Source of the DNA: Francisella adeliensis
Lineage (GTDB): Bacteria > Pseudomonadota > Gammaproteobacteria > Francisellales > Francisellaceae
DNA: 64,000 bases
Reading direction: 5' to 3'
Assembly (NCBI RefSeq): GCF_003290445.1
Contig: NZ_CP021781.1
Location: forward strand, 1,488,001 to 1,552,000
Below, in pieces: positions 18,744 through 28,171 of this stretch (position 1 is its first letter; the number at the start of each line of letters is the position of its first letter). The position numbers and the translations under genes are program-made. The notes under the pieces were generated by a model. It was not told the DNA's origin, ran no database searches, and saw only the letters and a list, made by a program, of their open reading frames with translations.

Positions 18744-19459
18744 TTTACGGTATAACCACCATCAACAGGTACCAAACTACCAGTCATAAAACTACTTTGA
18801 TCTGATAGTAAAAAACAAACTACATTTGCTACTTCTTCTGGTTCTGCAATTCTACCTAACGGAAACTCATTTGCTTCCATCTGCTCAGCCTCTGCTAATG
18901 TGATATTCTCTCGTTTAGCAAATCTAGCTATTGCATCTTGGTAAAGACTTGTGTTTGTAGTACTCGGACATACTGTATTTACACGGATATTTCTACTAGC
19001 CAAATCTAACGCTAATGATTTAGTTATTTGAGCAATAGCTCCTTTTGTCATACCATAGGCAAAACTATTAGGCTTAGCTATTAGCGACTGGTCAGAACCG
19101 TTAAATACAATAGTAGCTTTGTCACTAAAATTATGCTCAAGTGCTTTTATTACAGCAATATTTGATAATAAGTTTAAAGAGATACTCGATTCAATATCCT
19201 CTAAACTTTGACTAAAAATCGTACCGCTAGTATGTTTACCAACATTTAAAAATACACCATCATACATAAACCCTAAAGGAATATATTTATCCACATCATG
19301 ATATTGACTCAAATCAATCTCTATAAAAATCTCATTAGTAAGCATTTTTTGAGGTTTTTTTATATCTACATTTATTACTCGATACCCTTTAGATACGAGT
19401 TTTGAGACTACCGCTCTACCAATACCATCTGAACCACCAGTTACAAGATATGTTTTCAT
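18740..19459 (-). CDS. SDR family sugar dehydrogenase/oxidoreductase
   Basis: A 239-residue classical short-chain dehydrogenase. It has the NAD(P)-binding motif VTGGSDGIGRA at the N-terminus, an NGS stretch for the catalytic Ser, YGMTKGA for the Tyr-x-x-x-Lys pair and the C-terminal MTGSLVPVDGGYTVK. It overlaps the lactonase gene by 4 bp and follows mtnN by 3 bp, so it appears part of a longer transcript. In comparable clusters such an SDR oxidises L-fucose, D-arabinose or galactose to the lactone, or a 2-keto-3-deoxy sugar acid. Which one applies here cannot be decided. Confidence 0.85.
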   Translation of the reverse strand: MKTYLVTGGSDGIGRAVVSKLVSKGYRVINVDIKKPQKMLTNEIFIEIDLSQYHDVDKYIPLGFMYDGVFLNVGKHTSGTIFSQSLEDIESSISLNLLSNIAVIKALEHNFSDKATIVFNGSDQSLIAKPNSFAYGMTKGAIAQITKSLALDLASRNIRVNTVCPSTTNTSLYQDAIARFAKRENITLAEAEQMEANEFPLGRIAEPEEVANVVCFLLSDQSSFMTGSLVPVDGGYTVK

Positions 19460-19462
19460 AGA

Positions 19463-20149
19463 CTATAATTTCTCAATCAGATTTAATACGAAGTCAGCAG
19501 ATCTATTAGCTGCCATTTTAGCAAATTCATCAAAATTCTCAGGAGCATCTCCATCAGCAGTGTCAGATATACTTCTTAATATAAGGCTAGGTACTTTTAG
19601 CTCATTACAAACCAAATTCACACTCGCACCTTCCATCTCAATAGCACTAGCTTGAAACTCTTTTATAACGAAGTCTTTTCTTTCAGAAGAATGTATGAAC
19701 TGGTCTCCAGTTGCTATAACTCCAGTTTTTAGGCTAAGATTTTGTCCTTTCGCTACTTCTTGAGCTTTTTCAAACAAACTTTTACAAGTTGGAATATTTA
19801 CTTCTGAAGTTGGAATTTTACCATGTGGATAACCAAATGCTGTAATATCAACATCGTGCTGAACTGTAGAAGTTGCAATCATAACATCACCTACGCTTAA
19901 ATTCTGCAATCCACCAGCGACCCCAGTAAAAAGCAAGATTTCCGCACCAAAATGCTCAATCATAATGGTAGCCGTCATTGCTGAGAAAACTTTACCAATT
20001 TTACTATAAGCTATAATTAGCTCATTACCATTATGCTTAGCTAAGTAATATTTATTATTTGCATACTCAACTTCTTTATAGCTTTCTAACTTAGGAAGTA
20101 TCGGTTGAATTTCTATTTCCATTGCACCTAAAATTGCTATTTTTTTCAT
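19463..20149 (-). CDS. mtnN: 5'-methylthioadenosine/S-adenosylhomocysteine nucleosidase
   Basis: A 228-residue nucleosidase (Pfs) that cleaves adenine from MTA and SAH in methyl-group recycling. Motifs seen are IAILGAMEIEI at the N-terminus, TGVAGGL, HDVDITAFGY, the substrate-binding and catalytic Glu region AIEMEGASV near residue 170, and the catalytic Asp segment SDTADGDAP near 196. The length is standard. It sits 10 bp downstream of the HAD phosphatase gene and 3 bp upstream of the SDR gene, linking housekeeping genes with the sugar-acid module in one apparent operon. Confidence 0.95.
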   Translation of the reverse strand: MKKIAILGAMEIEIQPILPKLESYKEVEYANNKYYLAKHNGNELIIAYSKIGKVFSAMTATIMIEHFGAEILLFTGVAGGLQNLSVGDVMIATSTVQHDVDITAFGYPHGKIPTSEVNIPTCKSLFEKAQEVAKGQNLSLKTGVIATGDQFIHSSERKDFVIKEFQASAIEMEGASVNLVCNELKVPSLILRSISDTADGDAPENFDEFAKMAANRSADFVLNLIEKL

Positions 20150-20159
20150 TCTTATTACC

Positions 20160-20915
20160 TTATCTTTTTAATTTTAAAATTTCTTGAGAAATTATTTTTG
20201 CAACACCCTCAAACTCAGTATAAACATCAGCTCTATCAAAAAAACCATCATCCCCAACAAACACAGATTTACCGGCTTCTTTTAACATTTCAAAATCATT
20301 TTTATCATTTCCAAACACTACTGAACTAGTCAAATCAATATTACAATTTTGCAAAGCAATTAATTTATTGTTCGCACTTGGAGTGATATCAAAACAATCA
20401 TCTCTTGTATGCAAGTTTAAACTATGTGATATACCATTATGAGTTAGAAAATCTTCCACTTGATATTTAAACTTTGAATCTAAAATTAGAATTTTTGTTA
20501 TTCCTTTTTGCTCAATCTCTTTCTCAGTAAACTCGTAATTACTCAGTGAACGGATATAGTTATGAAATGGATGGAAATTTTCTGAAACACTATAAAACCA
20601 ATCTCCATCAAGTACAAATGGAATCTTATGTTTTTTTAGATACTTTAAAACAACCTGAATCTCTAAATGTTTAAAATAGGCTATACTCAAAAAATCCCCA
20701 CCTTTATAGCTAATACCCCCATTACAACCTATCAATAAACACTTATGATATTTGACCGGAAGCAATGGCAACATATCTCTTATTGGTCTTGCTGATGCAA
20801 AAACTACATCAATTTTAGCATCTAATATTTTAGCTATTTCACATTCAATTTCTTCATCGATATACTTTGCATTATTACAAATAGTACCATCTATATCAAA
20901 TACAAAACTCTTCAT
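20160..20915 (-). CDS. HAD-superfamily (Cof-type) phosphatase
   Basis: A 251-residue HAD hydrolase. The nucleophile motif FDIDGTICNN is at the N-terminus, the Thr/Ser motif II is in VFASARP, and motif IV FGNDKNDFEML is near residue 215. A cap domain is inserted between. The architecture is that of Cof/IIB-type sugar-phosphate or nucleotide phosphatases. The substrate is unknown. It begins immediately after the murF stop codon with no gap. Confidence 0.85.
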   Translation of the reverse strand: MKSFVFDIDGTICNNAKYIDEEIECEIAKILDAKIDVVFASARPIRDMLPLLPVKYHKCLLIGCNGGISYKGGDFLSIAYFKHLEIQVVLKYLKKHKIPFVLDGDWFYSVSENFHPFHNYIRSLSNYEFTEKEIEQKGITKILILDSKFKYQVEDFLTHNGISHSLNLHTRDDCFDITPSANNKLIALQNCNIDLTSSVVFGNDKNDFEMLKEAGKSVFVGDDGFFDRADVYTEFEGVAKIISQEILKLKR

Positions 20916-22271
20916 TCAAAACTCTCTTCTCACAAACTCAACAATCTCTTCCATCTTATAAAGTCTAGCTCCTTTAACTATGATTTTAAATTCTGAACTT
21001 TCATTTTTTAATGTACTATATAAATCTTCTTCCAATTCTGCTTTAGCTTTATATTGTACTACTGATGGTTTGTTAGCTTCCTCGACTATCATCGAAACAT
21101 ACTCATTATCACCATATAAAAGAACACTATCTATATTAGAGTTTTTAAGAGTTTTACCTATATGTCGATGATAGTATCCAGCTTCTTCACCAAGCTCTCT
21201 CATTGCGCTTAGTACAAGAATACTCCTACCTTTGAACTCATTCAAATCATCTATAGCAGCTTCAACAGCTGAAACACTAGCATTATAACTATCATCAACA
21301 AGTGTTATATTTTTTGTAATTTTTTCACTAGAGAACCTTCCTGCATAGTTCTTAATGTTTTGTGTGTTCGCTAAAATTTCATCTGGAGTAAGACCCGCAG
21401 CTATAAGCGATCCTATTGCTAAAATACTATTAAATAAATTATGCTTACCGATATTTGCTAGTTTATAACTATACTGTCTATCAAAAATAATAATATCAAC
21501 ATAATATACATCATCAATAAGCTCATATTTTCTTATATAAATATCTGCTTTTGAATTTTGCATTGAGCAAGTTATTCTTTTACATTCTAGTTTTTCTACA
21601 TAGTCAAGAATTCTCTCATCATCAAGATTTATAACGCTATAGCCATTTTTAGGTAAGGTTTTCAGAAGCTCACCTTTTTCTGTCATTACACCATCAAGAG
21701 TTTTTAGATTTTCAAGGTGACAAGCTCCAACATTTGTAATCAAAGCAATATCCGGTTGGATAACTTCAGCAGCAGCTTTTATCTCTCCACCAACATTAGT
21801 ACCTGCTTCAACAACTGCATACTTAGCATCTTGTGGGGTTTCAAGTATCGTCATTGGTACACCTAAGTAATTATTTAGATTGCCTTTTGTAAAGTGTACT
21901 TTTTTATCACCAAGTAGCGTTACAATCATCTCTTTAACTGTTGTTTTACCACAACTTCCTGTTAGTGAGATAACCGGCATATTCAGACTTTTCCGATACT
22001 CTGTCGCAAGCTTTCGCAAGCCTTTTATAGTATTGCCACAAATTATTTGTGGAATATCTAAATCTTGTTTTTTCGATATTAAAACTGCTTTTGCTCCATT
22101 AGATAGAGCTTGAGGAATAAACTCATGGCCATCACGATTAGCAACTATTGCTACAAATAAACAGTTATCCTGGATATCATTTGAATTTATAGCTACAGTT
22201 TGTATTTCAGTATCATCACCAAAATATTCAAAACCCGCTTGTTCCGCCAAATTTTTTAAAGATTTAATCAT
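20916..22271 (-). CDS. murF: UDP-N-acetylmuramoyl-tripeptide--D-alanyl-D-alanine ligase
   Basis: A 451-residue cytoplasmic Mur ligase that adds D-Ala-D-Ala to UDP-MurNAc-tripeptide. The Mur ligase ATP site GSCGKTTVKEM is near residue 106, followed by TKGNLNNYLGVP and the VVEAGTN motif. VDDSYNASVSA in the C-terminal part is typical of MurF. It is separate from the division-cell-wall genes at the right end of the window (ftsW, murD), and it heads the murF-HAD-mtnN-SDR run. Confidence 0.95.
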   Translation of the reverse strand: MIKSLKNLAEQAGFEYFGDDTEIQTVAINSNDIQDNCLFVAIVANRDGHEFIPQALSNGAKAVLISKKQDLDIPQIICGNTIKGLRKLATEYRKSLNMPVISLTGSCGKTTVKEMIVTLLGDKKVHFTKGNLNNYLGVPMTILETPQDAKYAVVEAGTNVGGEIKAAAEVIQPDIALITNVGACHLENLKTLDGVMTEKGELLKTLPKNGYSVINLDDERILDYVEKLECKRITCSMQNSKADIYIRKYELIDDVYYVDIIIFDRQYSYKLANIGKHNLFNSILAIGSLIAAGLTPDEILANTQNIKNYAGRFSSEKITKNITLVDDSYNASVSAVEAAIDDLNEFKGRSILVLSAMRELGEEAGYYHRHIGKTLKNSNIDSVLLYGDNEYVSMIVEEANKPSVVQYKAKAELEEDLYSTLKNESSEFKIIVKGARLYKMEEIVEFVRREF

Positions 22272-22336
22272 TGAAATGCCTTAGTATTTACCTAAAGACA
22301 ATCATACCATTTTGACATTAATTTTAGAAAAAAGAT

Positions 22337-23191
22337 TTATGTATTTGAGTGCTGATCTCTTGCACATTGGAAAGTATTATAAAGAAGCTCGGTGATAGTC
22401 ATAGGACCAACTCCACCTGGAACTGGGGTAATTGCACCAGCTTTCTCTTTAACAGCGTCAAAATCAACATCACCACATATTTTACCATCAACATAGTTAA
22501 TACCTACATCCACCACAACAACACCTTCTTTAACCATATCAGCTGTGATAAAACCAGGCTTACCAACAGCTACTATTAACACTTCCGCATTTCTAGTAAT
22601 TTCTTTAAGGTTTTTAGTAAACCTATGACAAGTAGTTACAGTTGCTTTTGCATTTAGAAGTAATTGTGAAACAGGCTTACCTACGATATTACTTGCACCA
22701 ACAACTACAGCATTTGCTCCAACAAGATCAATACCATACTCTCTAAGCATAGTCATTATGCCTTTCGGAGTACATGATTCTAGACACTTCTTATCTCTAA
22801 GCTGTAACCTACCAACATTTGCTGGATGGAATCCATCTACATCTTTTTCAGGTAGTATCTTATATATGACTTTATGTTTATTAATGTGACCAGGAAGTGG
22901 AAGCTGTACTAGTATGCCATTCACAGAATCATCATTGTTTAATTTATCAATTAAATCTAATAGCTCTTCTTCTGTAGTACTACTAGGTAAAGTTATAATA
23001 TCAGAATCAATTCCAACTTTAGCACAAGCCTTTTCTTTTGAAGCTACATAAGTTTTACTTGCAGCATCTTCACCAACAATTACAGCCACAAGCTTAGGTA
23101 CTATACCCGTTTGAGACTTATATTCTTGGATTTGTTCTTTTAATTGAGATTTAAGTTTTAATGAGAGAGCTTTACCATCTATTAAGGTCAT
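22337..23191 (-). CDS. folD: Bifunctional methylene-THF dehydrogenase/methenyl-THF cyclohydrolase
   Basis: This 284-residue enzyme interconverts 5,10-methylene-, 5,10-methenyl- and 10-formyl-THF. The catalytic Lys is in [10 protein letters not shown] near residue 50. LVQLPLPGH and the NADP-binding [16 protein letters not shown] follow, and the C-terminal signature is [11 protein letters not shown]. The gene stands alone. The 76-bp gap upstream contains a palindromic site (23243-23262) related to those found upstream of mutS and yggX. Confidence 0.96.
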   Translation of the reverse strand: MTLIDGKALSLKLKSQLKEQIQEYKSQTGIVPKLVAVIVGEDAASKTYVASKEKACAKVGIDSDIITLPSSTTEEELLDLIDKLNNDDSVNGILVQLPLPGHINKHKVIYKILPEKDVDGFHPANVGRLQLRDKKCLESCTPKGIMTMLREYGIDLVGANAVVVGASNIVGKPVSQLLLNAKATVTTCHRFTKNLKEITRNAEVLIVAVGKPGFITADMVKEGVVVVDVGINYVDGKICGDVDFDAVKEKAGAITPVPGGVGPMTITELLYNTFQCARDQHSNT

Positions 23192-23244
23192 GAATTAATA
23201 TACTTTTTAAAATACTTTTTGATAAGCAAGATTATAACAAACTT

Positions 23245-23258
23245 ATAACTGAAATTAC
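23245..23258 (-). repeat. Palindromic site, GTAACTNNAGTTAC family (copy upstream of folD)
   Basis: The minus strand reads GTAATTTCAGTTAT. Over 20 bases (23243-23262) it matches the copy before mutS at 17 positions. It lies about 50-70 bases upstream of the folD start codon. Confidence 0.4.
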
Positions 23259-23267
23259 GTACTAATC

Positions 23268-23981
23268 TTAAATTAATTCTCTATTTTTCATCCAATAATA
23301 TATAAATATTGTTGTATAAAAACCTACTGATAAGCCAAAAACCACATCACTTGGGTAATGAGATCCTAATACAACTCGACTAAATGCCACAAGTAAAGCA
23401 CAAAATACCCAGAAGACTCTAAGTTTAGGAAATAAATATAACAATCCCAAAGAAAATGCTGCAATAGTTATTGAGTGTCCAGATGGCATACTTGCAAAGT
23501 CGTAACCTGGCTTATGAAAATGCTGAAAATAATGCGAACCATATTCTAAAAAAAACTTAGGTCTTGCTCTACCGATTATAAATTTAAGTATCTGTCCAAC
23601 AATTCCACTTATAGCGACTGTAGCAATCAAAAACCAAGAGTAAGATGTTACACAGTTAAACAAGTTCCGTGGTTTTTCAGATAACTTATCACCATCAATG
23701 AACAGCCTAGCAATCACTATAATCACCAAAGGTATCAACAAGTATAAAGCCAGCCCAAAACGAGTAATTATCTCAAAATATGGGGGTATATAGTTAGGCA
23801 TATCATGTTTTATATAGTTCTCAACTGGTGTATCAATATTAAAGAATAAATAAATAACTAGCAGTGCAATAGGTATGAAAGTATATTTTAGCTGTAAAAA
23901 CTTACATACACCAAAATCATGTATTTTAGGTTTCTTAAATGATTTTTTAAAATTTGAAAAGTTCTGTTTTATAACACTCAT
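23268..23981 (-). CDS. lpxE: PAP2-family membrane phosphatase, probably lipid A 1-phosphatase LpxE
   Basis: An inner-membrane phosphatase with about six hydrophobic segments. The three PAP2 motifs are intact: KFIIGRARP (K-x6-RP), PSGHS, and SRVVLGSHYPSDV (SR-x5-H-x3-D). The size (237 residues) and the position beside folD fit Francisella LpxE, which removes the 1-phosphate of lipid A on the periplasmic side. That link rests on my memory of the Francisella gene order, so a general undecaprenyl or phosphatidylglycerol phosphatase remains possible. The frame extends to an ATG at 24014; I prefer the Met at 23981, but neither start has a good ribosome-binding site. Confidence 0.7.
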   Translation of the reverse strand: MSVIKQNFSNFKKSFKKPKIHDFGVCKFLQLKYTFIPIALLVIYLFFNIDTPVENYIKHDMPNYIPPYFEIITRFGLALYLLIPLVIIVIARLFIDGDKLSEKPRNLFNCVTSYSWFLIATVAISGIVGQILKFIIGRARPKFFLEYGSHYFQHFHKPGYDFASMPSGHSITIAAFSLGLLYLFPKLRVFWVFCALLVAFSRVVLGSHYPSDVVFGLSVGFYTTIFIYYWMKNRELI

Positions 23982-24101
23982 ATTGATTTGAATTATATAT
24001 ACATGAACCTCCATATTATCACAAGCATTTTTTTTTACGAATATTTTTTTAAAACTTAAGAATAATAAGACACCTTAAACAAATCAGCTAAAAGACAAAA
24101 C

Positions 24102-24500
24102 CTAAATTTTAGGTTTAGAACGCAACATCAGCAGATAATATATTATCCCAGCTAGTATTCCCCAAGGTATATTAAAACTTATGTTAGCTAATATCTTAAT
24201 CATTGGTGCATCTACACCAAAAAAACCTAATCCTACAACAGGCATTTTAATCATAAAGTTAAACATAATAACTATAACACCTATTATAAAACCTCGAGCT
24301 ATAACATTTTTATAAAATGGGATAATAAATAAAGTCGCCCATACCCCTCCCCAAATCATCTGCCTATACAGATTATATTTAAAATCATCTGTCAGAAAAG
24401 TATCTATATCAAAAATAATAACTCTGAGAGTCTGTATCACGCACGCACTAACAAGACCAGCTACATATCCGATTGATATTCTATTTGCTGAGTTATTCAT
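24102..24500 (-). CDS. Small membrane protein of unknown function
   Basis: A 132-residue protein I do not recognise. There are four likely membrane helices: one near the N-terminus (GYVAGLVSACVIQ), one around MIWGGVWATLFIIPF, one around ARGFIIGVIVIMFNFMI, and one at the C-terminus (IPWGILAGIIYYLLML). It ends in a basic tail. The start has an AAGGATATAAGA stretch upstream that can serve as ribosome-binding site. It stands alone between the PAP2 gene and ansA on the same strand. Confidence 0.7.
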   Translation of the reverse strand: MNNSANRISIGYVAGLVSACVIQTLRVIIFDIDTFLTDDFKYNLYRQMIWGGVWATLFIIPFYKNVIARGFIIGVIVIMFNFMIKMPVVGLGFFGVDAPMIKILANISFNIPWGILAGIIYYLLMLRSKPKI

Positions 24501-24626
24501 TCTTATATCCTTTTTTACTCAATTATTTAATATTAACCAGTTGATTAGTATAAAGCTCCTATTAAAATATTAGAAAGTTAATCAAAAAGCTCTACTATCC
24601 TAAAAATCATATTAATATTTAAAATT

Positions 24627-25655
24627 CTATAAACTAACCTCTCCTTGCAAAGAAATCTTAAAAGCATCTTTCACCTTTTGTGGAGATATATTTGGTTGAC
24701 TTAAAAGATAAAAAAGCTTGCCAAAAGCAGCTTCATCCGTCATATCATGACCTGAAACAACCCCAGCCTTAGCAAGTCCACTTCCAGCCTTATATGCACC
24801 CATTCTTACTGTTCCATACAAGCACTGTGTACAACTAACTATCACAACACCTCTATCATTAGCCTTAGCTAAAGATTCAAGTATATTTGGGTCATTTGGA
24901 ATATTACCAGCCCCATAAGTTTTAAGAATCAAACCTTGTAATGGGGGGTTAAGTACAACATCAAGAATATCACTATCCATTCCTGGAAATATAGTCAAAA
25001 TAGCCACTTTTGGTATACTTAGAGCCTCTATTTTTGGTAACTGCTTTGCTTTTTTACGTGACCATAGTCGTTCTTTTTTAAGATCAAGGTCAATACCAAC
25101 ATATGCAAGACTCGGATAATTAGGAGAGATAAAAGCATCAAAATCAGTAGCTGAAACTTTCGTTGTCCGATTACCACGGCGAAGCTTTTGATTAAAATAC
25201 ACACAAACTTCTTTTATGTAATCACTACAGGCAAAAATAAGGCTATTCATTATATTTGAAACACCATCAGATCTAACCTTTGAAAGTGGAATCTGTGAAC
25301 CTGTAACTATTACAGGTTTTTGGATTTCACTAAGCATAAATGATAATACTGAAGCTGTATATGCTAGAGTATCTGTACCATGTAAAATAACAAAACCATC
25401 ATACTGCTCATAGTTTTCTATAATGTCTGAAGCTATAGAGAACCAGCTTTTAGGCTTGATATTTGATGAGTCTATAAGGTTTTTGTATTCTTTTATAACA
25501 AACTTGGGCATATTGAAGTTTGCCGAAGTTATAAAATTTTTAACAGCTCCAGTTAAATAACCCTCTTGAATATCATAACCTTGCTCTGTACTTACCATGC
25601 CAATGGTACCACCTGTGTATATTACGAGGATATTCTTATGGCTAAGATCTTTCAT
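24627..25655 (-). CDS. ansA: L-asparaginase type I (cytoplasmic)
   Basis: A 342-residue asparaginase that hydrolyses L-asparagine to aspartate and ammonia. The two catalytic Thr motifs are present: YTGGTIGMV near residue 13 and HGTDTLAYTASVLSF near residue 90. There is no signal peptide, consistent with the cytoplasmic AnsA type. The gene overlaps the end of rnhA by 14 bp, so it is the last gene of the aroA - methyltransferase-like - rnhA - ansA operon. Confidence 0.93.
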   Translation of the reverse strand: MKDLSHKNILVIYTGGTIGMVSTEQGYDIQEGYLTGAVKNFITSANFNMPKFVIKEYKNLIDSSNIKPKSWFSIASDIIENYEQYDGFVILHGTDTLAYTASVLSFMLSEIQKPVIVTGSQIPLSKVRSDGVSNIMNSLIFACSDYIKEVCVYFNQKLRRGNRTTKVSATDFDAFISPNYPSLAYVGIDLDLKKERLWSRKKAKQLPKIEALSIPKVAILTIFPGMDSDILDVVLNPPLQGLILKTYGAGNIPNDPNILESLAKANDRGVVIVSCTQCLYGTVRMGAYKAGSGLAKAGVVSGHDMTDEAAFGKLFYLLSQPNISPQKVKDAFKISLQGEVSL

Positions 25656-26100
25656 TTTTACTCTCCATTAGCTCAATTATGGCTTTGTTTGCCAACTCAT
25701 CTGCTTTGTCATTACCAGCATTACCACTGTGCCCTTTTACCCATGCCCAAGTTACATCATTTTTTTGTACAAGCTCATCTAACTCTTGCCATAGATCTTG
25801 ATTTTTCACAGGCTTTTTAGCTGCTGTTTTCCATCCATTTGCTTTCCAGCCTTTCAACCATTGATTTATACCATTTTGAAGATATTTTGAATCTGTATAT
25901 ATCTTTATTGGATGAGTTTTCTTTAATGCTCTCAAAGTTGCTATAGCTGCCATTATCTCCATACGATTATTGGTAGTTTCTTCTTCCGCACCGTAAATTT
26001 CTTTTGATACATCTCCATAGCTCAAGACCGCACCCCAACCACCTATACCTGGATTGCCTTTACAAGCACCATCAGTATATGCAACTATACTTTTTTTCAT
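25642..26100 (-). CDS. rnhA: Ribonuclease HI
   Basis: A 152-residue RNase HI that degrades the RNA strand of RNA-DNA hybrids. All four catalytic acids are visible: Asp in YTDGACKGNPG, Glu in NNRMEIMAA, Asp in YTDSKYLQNG and the late Asp in GHSGNAGNDKADELA. It overlaps the preceding methyltransferase-like gene by 4 bp (ATGA) and the following ansA by 14 bp, indicating translational coupling. Confidence 0.97.
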   Translation of the reverse strand: MKKSIVAYTDGACKGNPGIGGWGAVLSYGDVSKEIYGAEEETTNNRMEIMAAIATLRALKKTHPIKIYTDSKYLQNGINQWLKGWKANGWKTAAKKPVKNQDLWQELDELVQKNDVTWAWVKGHSGNAGNDKADELANKAIIELMESKNERS

Positions 26101-26681
26101 ATTTTTTTATTAACCTGTTTAATATTTGCATTGCTATATATTTTCTTACAAACAATTTTTCTCTCAATAAGTTTTTTTGCCTCTAGACCATCAAACTTAA
26201 AAAATATATCTTTTTTGAATACAGCAATAAAGTTCTTACTAACTAATCTCTTCATAAGGTTGAGCGCAATACTATCACTTTTATTTATCAACTGAAGGTT
26301 CTTACTCAAAAAACCATTAACTAAAAACCTTGATACCAAATTATAAGCTCGAATGTTTTTTGTATCTGCAATTATTATATCGCCATCATCAGCCATACAA
26401 AAGTGAAGTTGTTTTAAAAAAATATTTGCATCATCCTTATCATCAAAAAAAGCATGATCAATGACAATCAAATCAAAAAACTTATGATCAAATGGCCATG
26501 ATGATACATCAAACTTACACCCTATAGACTTTGCTTGCTTTAAATACCCACTACAAAATACAAGACTTAAAGAATGTATCTTAGTCAAATATTTTGGCTC
26601 ATTTGAGCTAATAACCAAGGCTTTTTTATACCATCGATTATGTAAATATCTTGAGATAATCTTCTCTTTAGCTTCCATCAC
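26097..26681 (-). CDS. Methyltransferase-like protein next to rnhA
   Basis: A 194-residue protein with a Rossmann-like central part. DHKFFDLIVIDHAFFDD and MADDGDIIIADTKN match the post-I and motif III strands of class I SAM-dependent methyltransferases. The glycine-rich motif I is not seen; the corresponding strand reads KKALVISSNEPKYL. A methyltransferase gene (yafS) next to rnhA is common in gammaproteobacteria, which supports homology. The missing GxGxG suggests altered or lost SAM binding. It overlaps aroA by 14 bp and rnhA by 4 bp. Confidence 0.65.
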   Translation of the reverse strand: MMEAKEKIISRYLHNRWYKKALVISSNEPKYLTKIHSLSLVFCSGYLKQAKSIGCKFDVSSWPFDHKFFDLIVIDHAFFDDKDDANIFLKQLHFCMADDGDIIIADTKNIRAYNLVSRFLVNGFLSKNLQLINKSDSIALNLMKRLVSKNFIAVFKKDIFFKFDGLEAKKLIERKIVCKKIYSNANIKQVNKKI

Positions 26682-27957
26682 AGTCTACTAGTTTTATCAT
26701 ACGCTCAAAATAATCAGGGCAAGTTTTCGTAACAGCTTGTGCATTTGTAATCATTACACCTTCTTGCTTTAAACCTAGTAGTGCTAATGACATAGCAATA
26801 CGGTGATCGTTGTGGCTATCAACTTCTGCTGATCTAAGGTTACTTCTAGCTGGTGAAATAAGTAGAGTATCTTCAGTAGTTTCTACATATACACCAAGCT
26901 TAGTGAGCCCTTCTGACATTGCAGATACCCTGTCTGACTCTTGCCCTCTAGTATGAGTAAGTCCAGATATATGTGTATCATTATCAGCAAAACAAGCAAT
27001 AGCTGCTAGTGTCATAAAGGTATCTGAGAAATTACGCATATTTACAGTTATACCATTTAAATTTTCTGTACCGATAACTTCAACACCATCATCACAATAA
27101 TTTACAGAACAACCTATTTGCTCAAGTACCTCTAAAAAGCGGATATCGCCCTGTTTAGAGTTTTTGGTTATATTCATAACCTTAATTTTTGAATTTGTAA
27201 TTGCAGCTAATGCCCAAAAGTATGATGCTGTTGAAACATCAGGCTCTACGACATACTCAAGCGGAGATACATAGCTCGTTTTATCTGTACTATAATCATT
27301 ACCATCTATACATACCTGCACACCAAACTCTGCCATAACCTTTGCTGTCATTTCAAGGTATGGTTGCTTATGGTTTGTTATTGATTTTAGCTTCAAGCCA
27401 TCTTGCATATATGGTGCTGCCATTAGTAGCCCTGAAGCAAACTGTGAACTTTTTTTACCATCTACACTTACCGTACCACCAGCAAGTGAATTTGCGTTTA
27501 TAGTAAGTGGCATCGAGTGATTTTTCGTATAGTATGAGGCTTTCATACCTAAAGATTCAAGTGGTACTAGAAGGTCTGCTAATGGCCTATCCATCATTCT
27601 GGTTGTTGCTTTCACATGATAGCTAGCATTATCTTGAGTAGCACACATTGGTATTATAAAACGAGTCAAAGTTCCAGATTCATTGCAGAAAATTTCAGCT
27701 TGAGAGTTTGGAAACACCCCATCACAACCCTGTATAATCAGCGACTTTGCTTGCCTGTCATGCTCAAGCTTACAACCAAGCTTTTTTAAGGCTTGTACAC
27801 AAGCTAACACATCTGCACTATTTGGTAAGTTACTAAGTTTAACTTCGCCTTTTGCCATTGCAGCAATTATTAGTACTCTATTAGCTATACTTTTTGAACC
27901 ATCTAAATACACTTGTTTAGATATAGGAAGAGCAAATTTAGGTATAAAATTATTCAT
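26668..27957 (-). CDS. aroA: 3-phosphoshikimate 1-carboxyvinyltransferase (EPSP synthase)
   Basis: A 429-residue shikimate-pathway enzyme joining PEP to shikimate-3-phosphate. Motifs seen are LDGSKSIANRVLIIAAMA at the N-terminus, NESGTLTRFIIP, TRMMDRPLADLL, SSQFASGLLMA and the late SHNDHRIAMSLALLGL. The frame extends 12 codons further to 27993, but the Met at 27957 gives the usual EPSP synthase N-terminus. It is the first gene of a tightly overlapping four-gene operon. The upstream 424 bp are non-coding apart from a leader element facing the other way. Confidence 0.95.
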   Translation of the reverse strand: MNNFIPKFALPISKQVYLDGSKSIANRVLIIAAMAKGEVKLSNLPNSADVLACVQALKKLGCKLEHDRQAKSLIIQGCDGVFPNSQAEIFCNESGTLTRFIIPMCATQDNASYHVKATTRMMDRPLADLLVPLESLGMKASYYTKNHSMPLTINANSLAGGTVSVDGKKSSQFASGLLMAAPYMQDGLKLKSITNHKQPYLEMTAKVMAEFGVQVCIDGNDYSTDKTSYVSPLEYVVEPDVSTASYFWALAAITNSKIKVMNITKNSKQGDIRFLEVLEQIGCSVNYCDDGVEVIGTENLNGITVNMRNFSDTFMTLAAIACFADNDTHISGLTHTRGQESDRVSAMSEGLTKLGVYVETTEDTLLISPARSNLRSAEVDSHNDHRIAMSLALLGLKQEGVMITNAQAVTKTCPDYFERMIKLVDCDGS

Positions 27958-28098
27958 CGAAATATCATTATAATCATATTTTCTAATATACAAATTATAC
28001 TAACATATTTGGTGACAATAAATTTATAAAAAAACATGCTTATCTAAACTAAGACCAAAAAGAGAGTTTTATATCTTAACTTTTATTTAGCAAAACTG

Positions 28099-28126
28099 TT
28101 GACAAACGAAAATAACAATATACTAT
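28099..28126 (+). promoter_or_regulatory. Probable promoter of the ABC transporter leader
   Basis: TTGACA at 28099-28104 is a perfect -35 box. TACTAT at 28121-28126 is a fair -10 box at 16-bp spacing. It lies in the aroA/ABC divergent gap and would give a leader RNA of about 250 nt before the permease start. The rest of the 27958-28381 gap holds the leader ORF and hairpin at 28172-28234; beyond those I see nothing clear. Confidence 0.6.
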
Positions 28127-28171
28127 TCCTATCAAAATTCAATACTACCTTAGAAGTTCTCAGAATTTCTG

